In this document: positions 1-6,853 of the stretch, piece after piece | Layout of the letters: each line of letters begins with the position of its first letter | Numbering within the stretch: position 1 is the stretch's first letter | Source: Gammaproteobacteria bacterium | GTDB taxonomy: Bacteria; Pseudomonadota; Gammaproteobacteria; Burkholderiales; Burkholderiaceae_D | Direction of reading: 5' to 3' | DNA: 40,672 bases | Assembly (NCBI GenBank): GCA_903970185.1 | Contig: CAJCIC010000121.1 | Span: forward strand, 1 to 40,672 | Position numbers and translations under genes: made by a program | Notes under the pieces: model-generated | What the model was told of the DNA's origin: nothing | Database searches by the model: none | What the model saw: only the letters and a program-made list of their open reading frames with translations

Positions 1-396
1 ACCCTGGGACGGTACATTGAAAGCGACCCTATAGGCCTCAAGGGAGGCATCAATACATACGCCTATGTCCGCGGCAACCCGCTGATCAGGATTGATCCGT
101 ATGGTCAGGCGGATGAGTTAGACAAATGTGTTGGTAGGTACGCGAACTGCGGTGACACGCAAGACCCCGGCGGTGGCACCTTAGGCAATTGGATTCGCTA
201 TCAGGTCTGTAAGAAAGGGGTCGACAATATCTGCACCAAGTCGCCCATTACATGTTGCGATGCCGACAAAACTGAATGTCTTCAGGGTCTCCCGACAGCA
301 ACGCCCGCTGATTTGACTCCTTCTGACCTCAAGAAAGTTCTTCAGTGTGAATTCAAATATCAAAAGTGTTTGGGTTCGGGAGGCCAACATCAGTAA
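1..396 (+). CDS. Rhs/YD-repeat protein, C-terminal end (5' truncated by window)
   Basis: The frame is open from base 1 to a TAA at 394-396, giving 131 residues. Residues 1-35 match the conserved end of an Rhs core: [11 protein letters not shown], then a [14 protein letters not shown] stretch and IDPYG. In Rhs proteins this motif marks the junction between the conserved shell and a variable C-terminal tip, which is often a toxin. The tip here is about 96 residues and unusually rich in cysteine, with nine Cys at 43, 50, 70, 78, 85, 86, 93, 116 and 123. I do not recognise its fold or activity. A plus-strand ORF begins inside its last 50 bases, the usual place for an immunity gene. The rest of the protein lies outside the window, so intactness cannot be judged. 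The Rhs assignment is firm; a toxin role is inference. Confidence 0.8.
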   Translation, partial: TLGRYIESDPIGLKGGINTYAYVRGNPLIRIDPYGQADELDKCVGRYANCGDTQDPGGGTLGNWIRYQVCKKGVDNICTKSPITCCDADKTECLQGLPTATPADLTPSDLKKVLQCEFKYQKCLGSGGQHQ

Positions 397-886
397 CTTA
401 AAAGTCACTGTCGGCTTCGTAATCGGGCTATGTGTGGGTGCTATTACGGCTACCGGATTTGTCCTGTTATTTGCGCAGCGGGCAAGTAATGACTGGGTGG
501 TCGAACAAGGGCTCGCAGCAAGGAATTTGCTCCAAGCTTCAGCAGTACAAGAATATCGCGCCGGCCATTTTAGCCACGCTGCAGGTTTGATGGATTCGGC
601 AGATAAGCTTGACCAGGACGTTCTCCGAAAACCGGGTGGCTTTGCCTGGGGCTACTGGTTTCCGATGGACGAGCTTTATTCGACGTTTGGATTATCGAGC
701 CTTCCTTCACGAACTTCACCAGGTGCTGCAATGCTCTCGAAATGTACCGTTCTCGTTTTTTATGAAGCTGCTCACGATGAAGCTGATGCAGAAAGAGAGC
801 TAAGTGATGTGAAGGCGCTCTCCCCGAAGACTGACCGAGACTCGTGCGTTACTCTAGGCTCAAGCATCTTGCCAGCTCATCCATAA
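347..886 (+). CDS. Hypothetical single-pass membrane protein, downstream of Rhs tip
   Basis: This 179-residue ORF starts at a GTG that overlaps the Rhs 3' end by 50 bases in another frame. A hydrophobic segment near residues 20-43 ([17 protein letters not shown] and following) looks like one N-terminal transmembrane helix or an uncleaved signal anchor. The remaining ~135 residues should lie outside the cytoplasm and have no motif I recognise. There are no nearby alternative starts that keep the membrane segment. Its position directly after an Rhs tip suggests an immunity or accessory partner, but this is inference from context. Base composition is less GC-rich than the core genes, consistent with transfer. 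It ends 13 bases before the convergent HTH-like gene. Confidence 0.5.
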   Translation: MNSNIKSVWVREANISNLKVTVGFVIGLCVGAITATGFVLLFAQRASNDWVVEQGLAARNLLQASAVQEYRAGHFSHAAGLMDSADKLDQDVLRKPGGFAWGYWFPMDELYSTFGLSSLPSRTSPGAAMLSKCTVLVFYEAAHDEADAERELSDVKALSPKTDRDSCVTLGSSILPAHP

Positions 887-899
887 GTTCCGTCGAGAA

Positions 900-1370
900 T
901 TAAGAACCGATCACCTCTTGGCTCTCACCAAGGGCCTCCCGCTTCTGCGAGAGCATGAATGCCAAATGTTCTTCGATCATGCTGCGTATCTCTGGATCGA
1001 GGTTAGGCTCCTTTAGCCGTTGATGCAGCACTGCCGTTGACTCATATTCAAGAAGGCGAAGCTGCTTGCCGATTTCGTTCTCAAAAAGCTCCTTCGAGAA
1101 GGCGGGTTGGGTTGGTAGCTTGATAAAGCGACGGAAGATCGCGATAAAGCTGTTCCGCGATGCAAGCATATTGGTGCCCCGCTCTATGAGCGTCAAGAAT
1201 TGCCAGAGTCCAAGCCAGTTCATTCCGAGTGCGTTTACTAATACGCGGCGGAACTGATCGACCGGCATCGGCTGCTTGCCATTCATATATCGCTGCAAGG
1301 TACGCGGGCTGAAATCTGGGGATGTCTCCGCCAGGCCAAGTTTGCTGATTAGCATGTCCATCGTGACCAC
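900..1370 (-). CDS. Hypothetical protein with HTH-like N-terminus
   Basis: The ORF gives 156 residues from a GTG at 1370; an ATG lies three codons inside. Residues ~8-50 (around ISKLGLAET, SPRTLQRYMNGK and the following PMPVDQFRR) resemble a Cro/XRE-like helix-turn-helix with a recognition helix near RTLQRYMNG. The rest is predicted mostly helical and has no known motif. The same frame is open upstream to 1427 and would encode VCDQCKHPVV, a CxxC pair like half a zinc ribbon, but no standard start codon serves it. Just upstream a fragment in another frame reads like the start of a different small-protein family, so a frameshift or fusion may have shortened this gene. It follows the PIN toxin on the same strand. 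DNA binding is a weak inference. Confidence 0.45.
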   Translation of the reverse strand: MVTMDMLISKLGLAETSPDFSPRTLQRYMNGKQPMPVDQFRRVLVNALGMNWLGLWQFLTLIERGTNMLASRNSFIAIFRRFIKLPTQPAFSKELFENEIGKQLRLLEYESTAVLHQRLKEPNLDPEIRSMIEEHLAFMLSQKREALGESQEVIGS

Positions 1371-1486
1371 GGGATGCTTGCACTGATCGCATACGGACAG
1401 AACTGGCCGCGCACGCCGCTGCGGAAATCAATCGTCGCGGGCATGTCACCCTCGTCTGGGGTGGGCGTATCGGTGGGTTGAGTCAT
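1349..1486 (-). pseudogene. Remnant of a small 'DFxxGVRGxF' family protein
   Basis: A 45-codon reading frame starts at an ATG five bases after the PIN toxin stop. Residues 15-29 contain MPATIDF followed by RSGVRGQF. This resembles the N-terminus of small proteins with a 'YDFSxGVRGKY' signature that I associate with toxin-antitoxin neighbourhoods. After that signature the frame degenerates and stops, overlapping the start of the HTH-like gene in a different frame. It could be a truncated antitoxin-like gene or the displaced start of the downstream gene after a frameshift. The match is short and from memory, so the call is tentative. Confidence 0.3.
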
Positions 1487-1490
1487 GGAT

Positions 1491-1910
1491 TTAGCGGCTG
1501 AGTTCGATGAGTGCGGTGCGGGCGGTGACGATCGGGATGTCAGCGTGACGGCCAAGGGCGAGCAGGTGCTGGTCGCCCGAAACGATCCACTCGGCCCGCG
1601 CGGCGATGGCGCAGGCGATGACGTGATCGTCGTCGGCATCGTTGGGAACCAAGCGCAGCACCCGGAGTGGCGAGACGAGAGTGACGACGGCGCTGTAGCG
1701 CAGGGCCAGCTCGGCCGGGGTGGTGGCGGCCTGGGCGATGCGCTGGGCGAACTTCGGATAGTGGAAGGTGTGCGCCAGTTCGTCGATCAATGCCGGGCTG
1801 CTATAGAGGGTGACGAGGTCGTCGATGGCGAAATCGAGGAGGCGGTAGGGAGGGCCGCTCCAGAGCAGGCCGGCGATGACGACGTTGGTATCGAGCACCA
1901 GACGCGTCAA
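1491..1910 (-). CDS. PIN-domain toxin (putative ribonuclease of a TA pair)
   Basis: This 139-residue protein begins MTRLVLDTNVVIAGLLW, the typical start of the PIN family annotated as 'putative toxin-antitoxin system toxin component'. PIN domains are Mg-dependent ribonucleases that use three or four acidic residues. The expected residues are present: Asp7 in LDTN, Glu44 in the ALIDEL segment, an acidic patch at Asp91-Asp95 before HVIA, and Asp113 in SGDQHLL. Length is normal. Its start overlaps the antitoxin stop by four bases (ATGA), so the two are translationally coupled, antitoxin first. The module is probably autoregulated, possibly together with the XRE protein. The target RNA cannot be inferred. 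Confidence 0.85.
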   Translation of the reverse strand: MTRLVLDTNVVIAGLLWSGPPYRLLDFAIDDLVTLYSSPALIDELAHTFHYPKFAQRIAQAATTPAELALRYSAVVTLVSPLRVLRLVPNDADDDHVIACAIAARAEWIVSGDQHLLALGRHADIPIVTARTALIELSR

Positions 1911-2149
1911 CTGCTGGCCCGCCGGCGGCGCTCGGCGCGCGCCGCCTCGACTTCTTCATGGATCATCTGCTCGATCTCGGGAGTGAGCTCCTCGCGGGGC
2001 AGGCGTGCCCAGATATCGCGCAAGGACTGGCCGGCCTGCTTCTTCAACTGGTCACGCAAGAGGCGCTCGATCGCCTCGGGCGTGAGCAAGCCGGCGGCTT
2101 GCGCGTCGTGCGCGAGCTCGTCAGGCAACTGGATCTGGACGGTCGTCAT
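1907..2149 (-). CDS. Antitoxin, small coiled/ribbon protein paired with PIN toxin
   Basis: An 80-residue charged protein. Its N-terminus (MTTVQIQLPDELAHDAQ) has the alternating hydrophobic pattern and 'LPDEL' of ribbon-helix-helix-like antitoxins. The C-terminal half is helical, rich in Glu and Arg, and likely wraps the PIN toxin. It overlaps the XRE gene by four bases upstream and the PIN gene by four bases downstream, an ATGA junction at both ends. No cysteine or enzyme motif is visible. The antitoxin role rests mainly on size and on tight coupling to a PIN gene, which is standard for this family. Confidence 0.75.
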   Translation of the reverse strand: MTTVQIQLPDELAHDAQAAGLLTPEAIERLLRDQLKKQAGQSLRDIWARLPREELTPEIEQMIHEEVEAARAERRRRASS

Positions 2150-2532
2150 GCGGCCTCCTGTTCGTTGATGCGCTGCTTGAGCTTGCCGCGCTCGATGAAG
2201 GTGTCGATGATCTGAAGGATCTGGCGCTTCTCGGTGGCGTTGAGCTTCTCGATGGCCATGAGGCGGCGCTCGAGGCGGTTGGTGGCGAGCTTCTTAGGGC
2301 GGCGCGGCAGGCTGATGCCAAGCAGCACATCGACACTGACCCCGAGCGCCTGGGCCATTTGCGGCAGCAGATGGGCGGGCGGATGGGCATCGGGGGCCTC
2401 GTAGTAGGCGACCATGCGCTGGGTGATACCGACCTCGGCGGCGAACTCCACCTGGGTGTAGCCGGCGGCTTTGCGCAAATGGGTGAGGCGGTCTCCAAAG
2501 CTCTCGATCAAGGGCGTCTTCCGTTTGGGCAT
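2146..2532 (-). CDS. XRE-family transcriptional regulator
   Basis: A 128-residue protein with a Cro/C1-type helix-turn-helix at about residues 15-71. Key parts are LRKAAGYTQVEFA, then EVGITQRMVAYYE as the recognition helix, then LPQMAQALGVSVDVLLG. A basic linker (PRRPKKLATNRLERR) and an amphipathic helix follow, probably for dimerisation. It is the first gene of a three-gene unit, with a four-base overlap to the antitoxin, and likely represses its own promoter. The promoter region at 2588-2618 holds two GTATA-containing half-sites that could be its operator. This type of XRE protein is often annotated alone; its coupling to a PIN pair is less usual. Confidence 0.85.
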   Translation of the reverse strand: MPKRKTPLIESFGDRLTHLRKAAGYTQVEFAAEVGITQRMVAYYEAPDAHPPAHLLPQMAQALGVSVDVLLGISLPRRPKKLATNRLERRLMAIEKLNATEKRQILQIIDTFIERGKLKQRINEQEAA

Positions 2533-2587
2533 GTGGGGGTGCTCTCCGTAGGGGAGCCTAGGGCCGATGCGGGGATCGGCTTGCCAA

Positions 2588-2618
2588 AGTATACCAAGAG
2601 CGTATATAGTCGTGTCAA
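2588..2618 (-). promoter_or_regulatory. Promoter of the XRE-antitoxin-PIN operon
   Basis: On the minus strand a TTGACA (2618-2613) is followed after 19 bases by TATACT (2593-2588). The -10 is preceded by TGG, making an extended -10 that can tolerate the long spacer. GTATA occurs in the -10 (as GTATAC) and again at 2602-2606, so a repressor could bind across the promoter. It lies 56 bases upstream of the XRE start. Function is inferred from sequence match only. Confidence 0.5.
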
Positions 2619-2667
2619 CAAATTTCCTGCCGGTGCCTCTTGACAGGTTTTTGGCGGAGAACGGCTT

Positions 2668-3323
2668 ATGGCCCGCATTGCCGAAGGCGAGATCGAGCGG
2701 CTAAAAAAATGAGGTTTCGGTGCGGCGTCTCGTCGAGGCCGCCGGCATCGAGTTGAAGCGCTCGGGCAAGGATTGGCTGGGCCGCTGCCCGTGCCATGCC
2801 GATGGTGAGCCGAGCCTGGTGGTCACTCCGGCGAAGAATCTGTGGCACTGCTTTGGGTGTTCGGCCGCTGGTGGCCCGATTGAGTGGGTGATGAAGCTGC
2901 GCGTTGTCTCCTTCCGTCACGCGGGGGAACTCCTCAAGGCGGATCCGGCGGCCGCAGCCGGATCGAGCGAACCGGTAAGGCGGGGCACGGTGCGCGTGCT
3001 GGCGGCACCGGTTGCGCTCGATCCCGTCGACCAGGCGCTGCTCAACCAGGTGATCGACTACTATCACGAGACCTTTAAGACCTCCATATCTGGAGAAGCG
3101 CGGCCTCGCCCACCCCGAACTGATTGAGCGCTTCAGGCTGAGCTATGCGAACCGCACGCTGGGTTTGCGTCTGCCAGCGAAGAATCGCATGGCGGGAGCT
3201 GAAATGCGCCGCCGACTGGAGAAGCTCGGCATCTACCGCGCGAGCGGACGAGATGCGTGCGACAGTGTCTGCAGGATTTCGACCGGTCATGTAGCAGAAA
3301 TTCTGATGGGTCGCCAAACATAA
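2668..3323 (+). pseudogene. CHC2 zinc-finger (DNA primase-like) protein, frameshifted and truncated
   Basis: It starts at an ATG (2668) behind a GGAG ribosome site and reads MARIAEGEIERLKK before a TGA at 2710. A run of seven A (2703-2709) precedes the stop; losing one A continues into NEVSVRRLVEAAGIELKRSG. The CHC2 zinc finger follows: GRCPCH, then NLWHCFGC, the C-H-C-C ligands that bind DNA in primase N-termini. Near 3083-3087 about six codons appear to be missing and the frame shifts again into YLEKRGLAHPELIERFRL, a segment usual in this family. Homology fades after GIYRASGRD, about 3250, and the frame stops at 3323. Full-length relatives are several hundred residues longer, with a Toprim-like part, in mobile elements. 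Two shifts plus truncation argue for a dead gene. Confidence 0.75.
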
Positions 3324-3495
3324 GCTGCACGATTACTTCGCATACTCACTGCTGGACCGTTTGTCCGGCGGGTGGCTGTTCCGGGACTCAATTGGGAAAT
3401 GCCGTGAGCTCACCACAGCCATACATGCTTTCGGCGCTTATCGTATTGCCGATAGTTCTTTTTTTCAGAAGTCGCATTGCGGGTACGATTGTGGG
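3324..3495. other. Unassigned stretch between CHC2 remnant and IS3 end
   Basis: No intact gene is supported here. A plus-strand frame (open 3257-3580) encodes a short hydrophobic run, SALIVLPIVLFF then RIAG, around 3429-3490, which could be the last membrane helix of a lost gene. It runs straight into the IS3 terminal repeat, so any such gene was cut by the insertion. I cannot identify a family. Confidence 0.25.
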
Positions 3496-3812
3496 TGGAG
3501 TTCCCAGGATTTCGTGGAGACCTGGTCATGGACGTTTTGCAGCTGCTTCGAACTGGTCGGAGCTGACGCCACCTAGATAGCTGTGTCGGCGAATCGGATT
3601 GTAGAAGTGCTCAATGTAATCGGAAATATCGGCCGGGGCCACCGCGCGGTCTTTGTAGATGCGCCTCTTAATCCTTTCTTTCTTTAGGCTGCTGGAGAAC
3701 GACTCCGCGACTGCGTTGTCGTAGTAATTGCCACGACGACTCATACTGGGCTCGAGGTGGTTCTTACGGCAGAAGCGCCGCCATTCATCGCTCCCGAATT
3801 GTGCGTCGATCT
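3496..3812 (-). mobile_element. IS3-family insertion sequence remnant (3' end of OrfB transposase)
   Basis: On the minus strand the frame from about 3810 to 3526 encodes the C-terminal ~95 residues of an IS3-family OrfB integrase. It reads AQFGSDEWRRFCRKNHLEPS, then MSRRGNYYDNAVAESF, SLKKERIKRR and FYNPIRRHSYLGG. The catalytic Glu of the DDE triad lies in AVAESF, and the earlier two Asp are absent. A terminal inverted-repeat-like sequence starts with TGGAGTTCCCAGG at 3496 and runs to about 3520, the expected position just past the transposase stop. The 5' part of the element and the other repeat are missing; homology stops at about 3812, next to an Rhs fragment. It cannot transpose by itself. 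Confidence 0.8.
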
Positions 3813-3826
3813 TTCAACAGAGTCAT

Positions 3827-4071
3827 CGCAGTGTGCAGACCCATGGACCCACACGATCGATGGCCTCGGCAACCTGACAGTACTTTCCAGCCCGGACACG
3901 GGCAGCACCACCAACACGTACGACGCAGCCGGAAATCTCAAGACCAGCAAGGACGCGCGCGGCGACACCACAACATATATCTTTAGTTCAGTTCAGGGAA
4001 TGAAGCAAGAAACGGGTCGCGCAATCGCAAACAGCCTGGCCCTTCCTCCGATCTGCAATCCGGTTGAATAG
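3827..4071 (+). pseudogene. Rhs/YD-repeat gene fragment
   Basis: A plus-strand frame encodes WTHTIDGLGNLTVLSSPDTG, then TNTYDAAGNL and KDARGDTTTY, two consecutive YD repeats typical of the Rhs core. Homology begins just after the IS3 remnant and is lost at about 3990, after which the frame continues briefly to a stop at 4071. Neither the start nor the end of an Rhs protein is present. It lies in the same orientation as the Rhs tail at the left edge but encodes a more N-terminal part, so the two are not simply halves of one gene. Probably an orphan piece left by recombination. Confidence 0.7.
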
Positions 4072-4097
4072 GCGAAACAATTCGATGCTCTTGAGGC

Positions 4098-4754
4098 TTA
4101 AGCTTCAAGCCGGCCGAAATCAAGTGGGCAACCGGTCTTCTCGGCGATCAGCTCACGGCTGACCCCTTGTGCCAGCTCAAGCACGGCAAGATGGCCTTCG
4201 GTGACCTCGATCACGCCAAGATCGGTGATGATCAGATCAACCACGCCCACACCCGTTAGCGGCAGATTGCATTCGGGCAGAATCTTCAAATCTTCGCTGC
4301 CATCCTTTTTCTTCGCGGTGTGCTCCATGAGGACCAGTACGCGCTTGACGCCTGCGACCAGATCCATCGCGCCGCCCATCCCCTTGACCATCTTGCCTGG
4401 GATCATCCAGTTGGCCAGATCCCCCGACTGCGACACTTGCATGGCGCCAAGAATGGCCAGATTGATCTTGCCGCCGCGAATCATTCCAAATGAGTCTGCC
4501 GACGAAAAAATCGACGAGCCGGGCAAGGTGGTGACGGTCTGCTTGCCGGCATTGATGAGATCGGCATCGACTTCATCTTCGGTCGGAAAAGGTCCGATAC
4601 CGAGCAGCCCGTTTTCCGATTGCAGCCAGACCTCGATGCCGGCAGGCACGTGATTGGCAACGAGGGTGGGCAGTCCGATGCCAAGATTGACGTAAAAACC
4701 GTCTTTCAGTTCGCGGGCGGCGCGTGCCGCCATTTGGTCGCGCGACCAGGCCAT
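4098..4754 (-). CDS. scoB: 3-oxoacid CoA-transferase subunit B
   Basis: This 218-residue beta subunit pairs with the next gene to move CoA from succinyl-CoA (or another acyl-CoA) to acetoacetate or a similar 3-oxoacid, allowing ketone bodies to be used. The catalytic glutamate is Glu47 in the motif SENGLLGIG, which forms the CoA-thioester intermediate. A glycine-rich [13 protein letters not shown] precedes it and GGAMDLV follows, as usual in SCOT-type enzymes. Length is normal. It is the last gene of a minus-strand cluster and starts 10 bases after subunit A. The exact 3-oxoacid (acetoacetate, 3-oxoadipate or other) cannot be fixed from sequence; an adipate-pathway name is possible, though the neighbours favour fatty-acid or ketone metabolism. 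Confidence 0.88.
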   Translation of the reverse strand: MAWSRDQMAARAARELKDGFYVNLGIGLPTLVANHVPAGIEVWLQSENGLLGIGPFPTEDEVDADLINAGKQTVTTLPGSSIFSSADSFGMIRGGKINLAILGAMQVSQSGDLANWMIPGKMVKGMGGAMDLVAGVKRVLVLMEHTAKKKDGSEDLKILPECNLPLTGVGVVDLIITDLGVIEVTEGHLAVLELAQGVSRELIAEKTGCPLDFGRLEA

Positions 4755-4764
4755 GATCGTCTCC

Positions 4765-5466
4765 TTAAGGCGCAGCGCGCGTGGTGCGCTGCTCGATGCG
4801 TTTTTCAGGGTGGGGATTCAGTACCAGGCGCTGCACGAAGATGCCAGGTGTGTGGATCGCATCGGGGTCGAGTTCACCGGTGGGCAGGATTTCCTCGACT
4901 TCAGCCACCGTGATGCGACCGGCCATGGCCACGTTGGGATTGAAGTTGCGCGCCGTGCGGCGATAGATCAGGTTGCCTGCGGCGTCGGCCTTCCACGCCT
5001 TGACGAGCGAGATGTCGGCAACCAGGCTCTCTTCCATGACATAGGTCTCGCCCTTGAACTCGCGCGTCTCCTTGCCTTTTGCAACGAGCGTGCCGACGCC
5101 CGTGCGTGTAAAGAAGGCCGGAATGCCGCAGCCACCGGCACGCAGTTTCTCGGCGAGCGTGCCTTGCGGCGTGAACTCGAGCTCGAGTTCACCGGCCAGG
5201 TACTGGCGCTCGAATTCCTTGTTCTCGCCGACATAAGACGCAATCATCTTCTTGATCTGGCGTGTCGCCAGCAACTCGCCAAGGCCAAAGCCATCGACAC
5301 CGGCGTTGTTGGAGATCGCGGTCAGGTTCTGTACGCCCGAATCGCGCAATGCCGAAATCAGCGCTTCCGGAATGCCGCAAAGCCCGAAGCCGCCAACGGC
5401 CACCACGGCGCCGTCCATGACGATGTCGGCGAGCGCCACTTTGGCGCTGGGAAAGATCTTGTTCAT
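4765..5466 (-). CDS. scoA: 3-oxoacid CoA-transferase subunit A
   Basis: A 233-residue alpha subunit. Residues 25-34 ([10 protein letters not shown]) form the glycine loop characteristic of class I CoA-transferase alpha chains. The [13 protein letters not shown] segment and a [16 protein letters not shown] segment are also typical, and the C-terminal VPxGELDPD-like region reads [15 protein letters not shown]. It forms a heterotetramer or heterodimer with subunit B encoded just downstream, in the normal alpha-then-beta order. It lies 16 bases after the thioesterase gene. Both subunits look complete, so the enzyme should be active. Confidence 0.88.
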   Translation of the reverse strand: MNKIFPSAKVALADIVMDGAVVAVGGFGLCGIPEALISALRDSGVQNLTAISNNAGVDGFGLGELLATRQIKKMIASYVGENKEFERQYLAGELELEFTPQGTLAEKLRAGGCGIPAFFTRTGVGTLVAKGKETREFKGETYVMEESLVADISLVKAWKADAAGNLIYRRTARNFNPNVAMAGRITVAEVEEILPTGELDPDAIHTPGIFVQRLVLNPHPEKRIEQRTTRAAP

Positions 5467-5482
5467 CGCTTCTTTTCTCCTG

Positions 5483-5896
5483 CTAGAGTTCTGTCAAGCC
5501 GGATGTTTCCATCATCTCGCGCACAGGATCGGGCCACGGCAGCGAGTGTCCGGCAGCATAGTCCATCCAGACGATGACCGACTTGCCGCGTGCATAAATT
5601 TCTTCCGGTGCATCAACGCGGGCAATGGCAAGATCCATGGCGACGCTGCTCTTGCCTACGCGCGTGATGTCCTGGTGCACGAAAATATCCCCCGGGTACT
5701 TGAGCGGACGCACGAAGTCGCACGAGATATGGGCAAGGATCGGCCCGCAGCCGCGACCGTCGGTTTCAAGCCCGGCGGCAACGAACCAGGAAATGCGCGC
5801 CTGCTCGAAGTAGCGGATGTAGAGCGTGTTGTTGATATGGCCCATCGCATCCATATCACCCCAGCGCAGCGGCATGCGGAACCTGAAGCGTCGCAT
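5483..5896 (-). CDS. Hotdog-fold acyl-CoA thioesterase (4HBT family)
   Basis: A 137-residue single hotdog domain, the usual length. The N-terminal signature RWGDMDAMGHINNTLYIRYF contains the Asp at about residue 14-16 and the GHINN turn that position the thioester and catalytic water in 4-hydroxybenzoyl-CoA thioesterase-like enzymes. It should hydrolyse acyl-CoA to free acid and CoA in the cytosol. It is four bases from the SDR gene and upstream of the CoA-transferase pair, which suggests a shared role in acyl-CoA turnover. Chain-length preference cannot be told. No signal peptide is visible. Confidence 0.85.
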   Translation of the reverse strand: MRRFRFRMPLRWGDMDAMGHINNTLYIRYFEQARISWFVAAGLETDGRGCGPILAHISCDFVRPLKYPGDIFVHQDITRVGKSSVAMDLAIARVDAPEEIYARGKSVIVWMDYAAGHSLPWPDPVREMMETSGLTEL

Positions 5897-5900
5897 CGGC

Positions 5901-6677
5901 CTAGAACACGCTGTGGCCGTCGTCGGCGGTAATCACGGCACCGTTGATGAAGCGCGACTCATCGGCGGCAAGAAGAAGAATCAGGCCGTCGAGGTCGGCG
6001 GGCTCGCCGATGCGCCGGCGCGGCAGAAGACTGATCAGCTTCTGGCCGGCTTCGGTCTCGAAATGCCCTTCGTTGATTTCGGTGCGGATATAGCCAGGAC
6101 AGATGGCATTGGTGTTAATGCCAAAGCGGGCCCATTCGAGCGCCATCGATTTGGTGAACTGCACCACCGCCGCCTTGCTCGCGCAGTAAATGCCGATTTG
6201 CGGCAGCACGCGCAGGCCCGCAACCGAGGCGACATTGATAATGCGTGACTGGCGCTCCGGATTCGCCTTGGCGCGCACGATCATGCGCTTGGCAACTTCC
6301 TGCGCAACAAAAAACGATCCCTCGGTGTTGGTTCTGAAGACAAAGTTATAATCTTCAGGAGTGACATCGACCAAGCGCTGCGTCGTCGAGACACCGGAAT
6401 TGTTGACGAGGATATCGATCGGCCCGGCTTCGGTCTCGGCATGGGCAACTGCCGCCTTGATCGAATCAAGATCGGTGACATCGAGCTCGACACAATGCGC
6501 ATCGCCGCCCTCCGACTCGATCTCGGCGCGCAATTCCTTCAGGCGATCGACACGGCGGCTGGCCAGAACCACACGCGCCCCGGCCATCGCCAGCACCCGG
6601 GCAAAGCGGTCGCCAAGACCGCTCGAGGCGCCCGTGACAAACGCGATCTTGCCTTCCAGATTGACTTCTACGCCCAC
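5901..6677 (-). CDS. Short-chain dehydrogenase/reductase (SDR)
   Basis: A 258-residue classical SDR. The cofactor-binding TGASSGLG is at 15-22, VNNSG at 91-95, the catalytic Ser at about 151 in INVASVAG, and the YxxxK pair at Tyr164 and Lys168. CPGYIRTEI follows as the usual PG motif. Arg41-Arg42 after the second strand suggests NADP(H), but this is inference. It starts at a GTG behind a GGGAG ribosome site. It is the first gene of a four-gene unit with the thioesterase and CoA-transferase, so a 3-hydroxyacyl-CoA or 3-oxoacyl substrate is plausible. SDR substrates are hard to predict from sequence. Confidence 0.88.
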   Translation of the reverse strand: MGVEVNLEGKIAFVTGASSGLGDRFARVLAMAGARVVLASRRVDRLKELRAEIESEGGDAHCVELDVTDLDSIKAAVAHAETEAGPIDILVNNSGVSTTQRLVDVTPEDYNFVFRTNTEGSFFVAQEVAKRMIVRAKANPERQSRIINVASVAGLRVLPQIGIYCASKAAVVQFTKSMALEWARFGINTNAICPGYIRTEINEGHFETEAGQKLISLLPRRRIGEPADLDGLILLLAADESRFINGAVITADDGHSVF

Positions 6678-6776
6678 CTTCTACTCCCTGATTGAATCGA
6701 CGCGACCAGCGTCCGGTTTGCAGTCCTTTGAAAACTGCCCGAGAATCCCAGCCGCAATGCAGCAAGCAAGCGCTGC

Positions 6777-6837
6777 GTTGCCTGCGCGTGGCGCGCAGGA
6801 GGGCAACGAACGAGGTACCCTGTTTGTTGCGACAACA
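6777..6837. promoter_or_regulatory. Leader hairpin and small palindrome upstream of ETF-QO
   Basis: The 176-base gap between the divergent SDR and ETF-QO genes must hold promoters for both. At 6777-6807 GTTGCC-TGCGCG-TGG-CGCGCA-GGAG-GGCAAC folds into a strong hairpin with one four-base bulge. At 6825-6837 TGTTG-CGA-CAACA is a perfect short palindrome 16 bases before the ETF-QO start codon, which could be an operator or an RNA element. I could not place a convincing -35/-10 pair. Confidence 0.3.
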
Positions 6838-6853
6838 GTTTATCAGGAACGAC

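Noticed and set aside
1..396. Type VI secretion locus linked to Rhs
   Set aside because: No vgrG, hcp or other secretion gene is present in the window, so delivery cannot be claimed.
1485..2168. 227-codon plus-strand ORF over the PIN/antitoxin genes
   Set aside because: Opposite strand encodes a good PIN domain and antitoxin; this frame is low complexity.
3496..3812. Active IS3 element
   Set aside because: Only the last part of OrfB and one end repeat remain; OrfA, two catalytic Asp residues and the other end are missing.
4753..5577. 274-codon plus-strand ORF over CoA-transferase subunit A
   Set aside because: Shadow of a conserved enzyme gene with an intact motif set on the minus strand.
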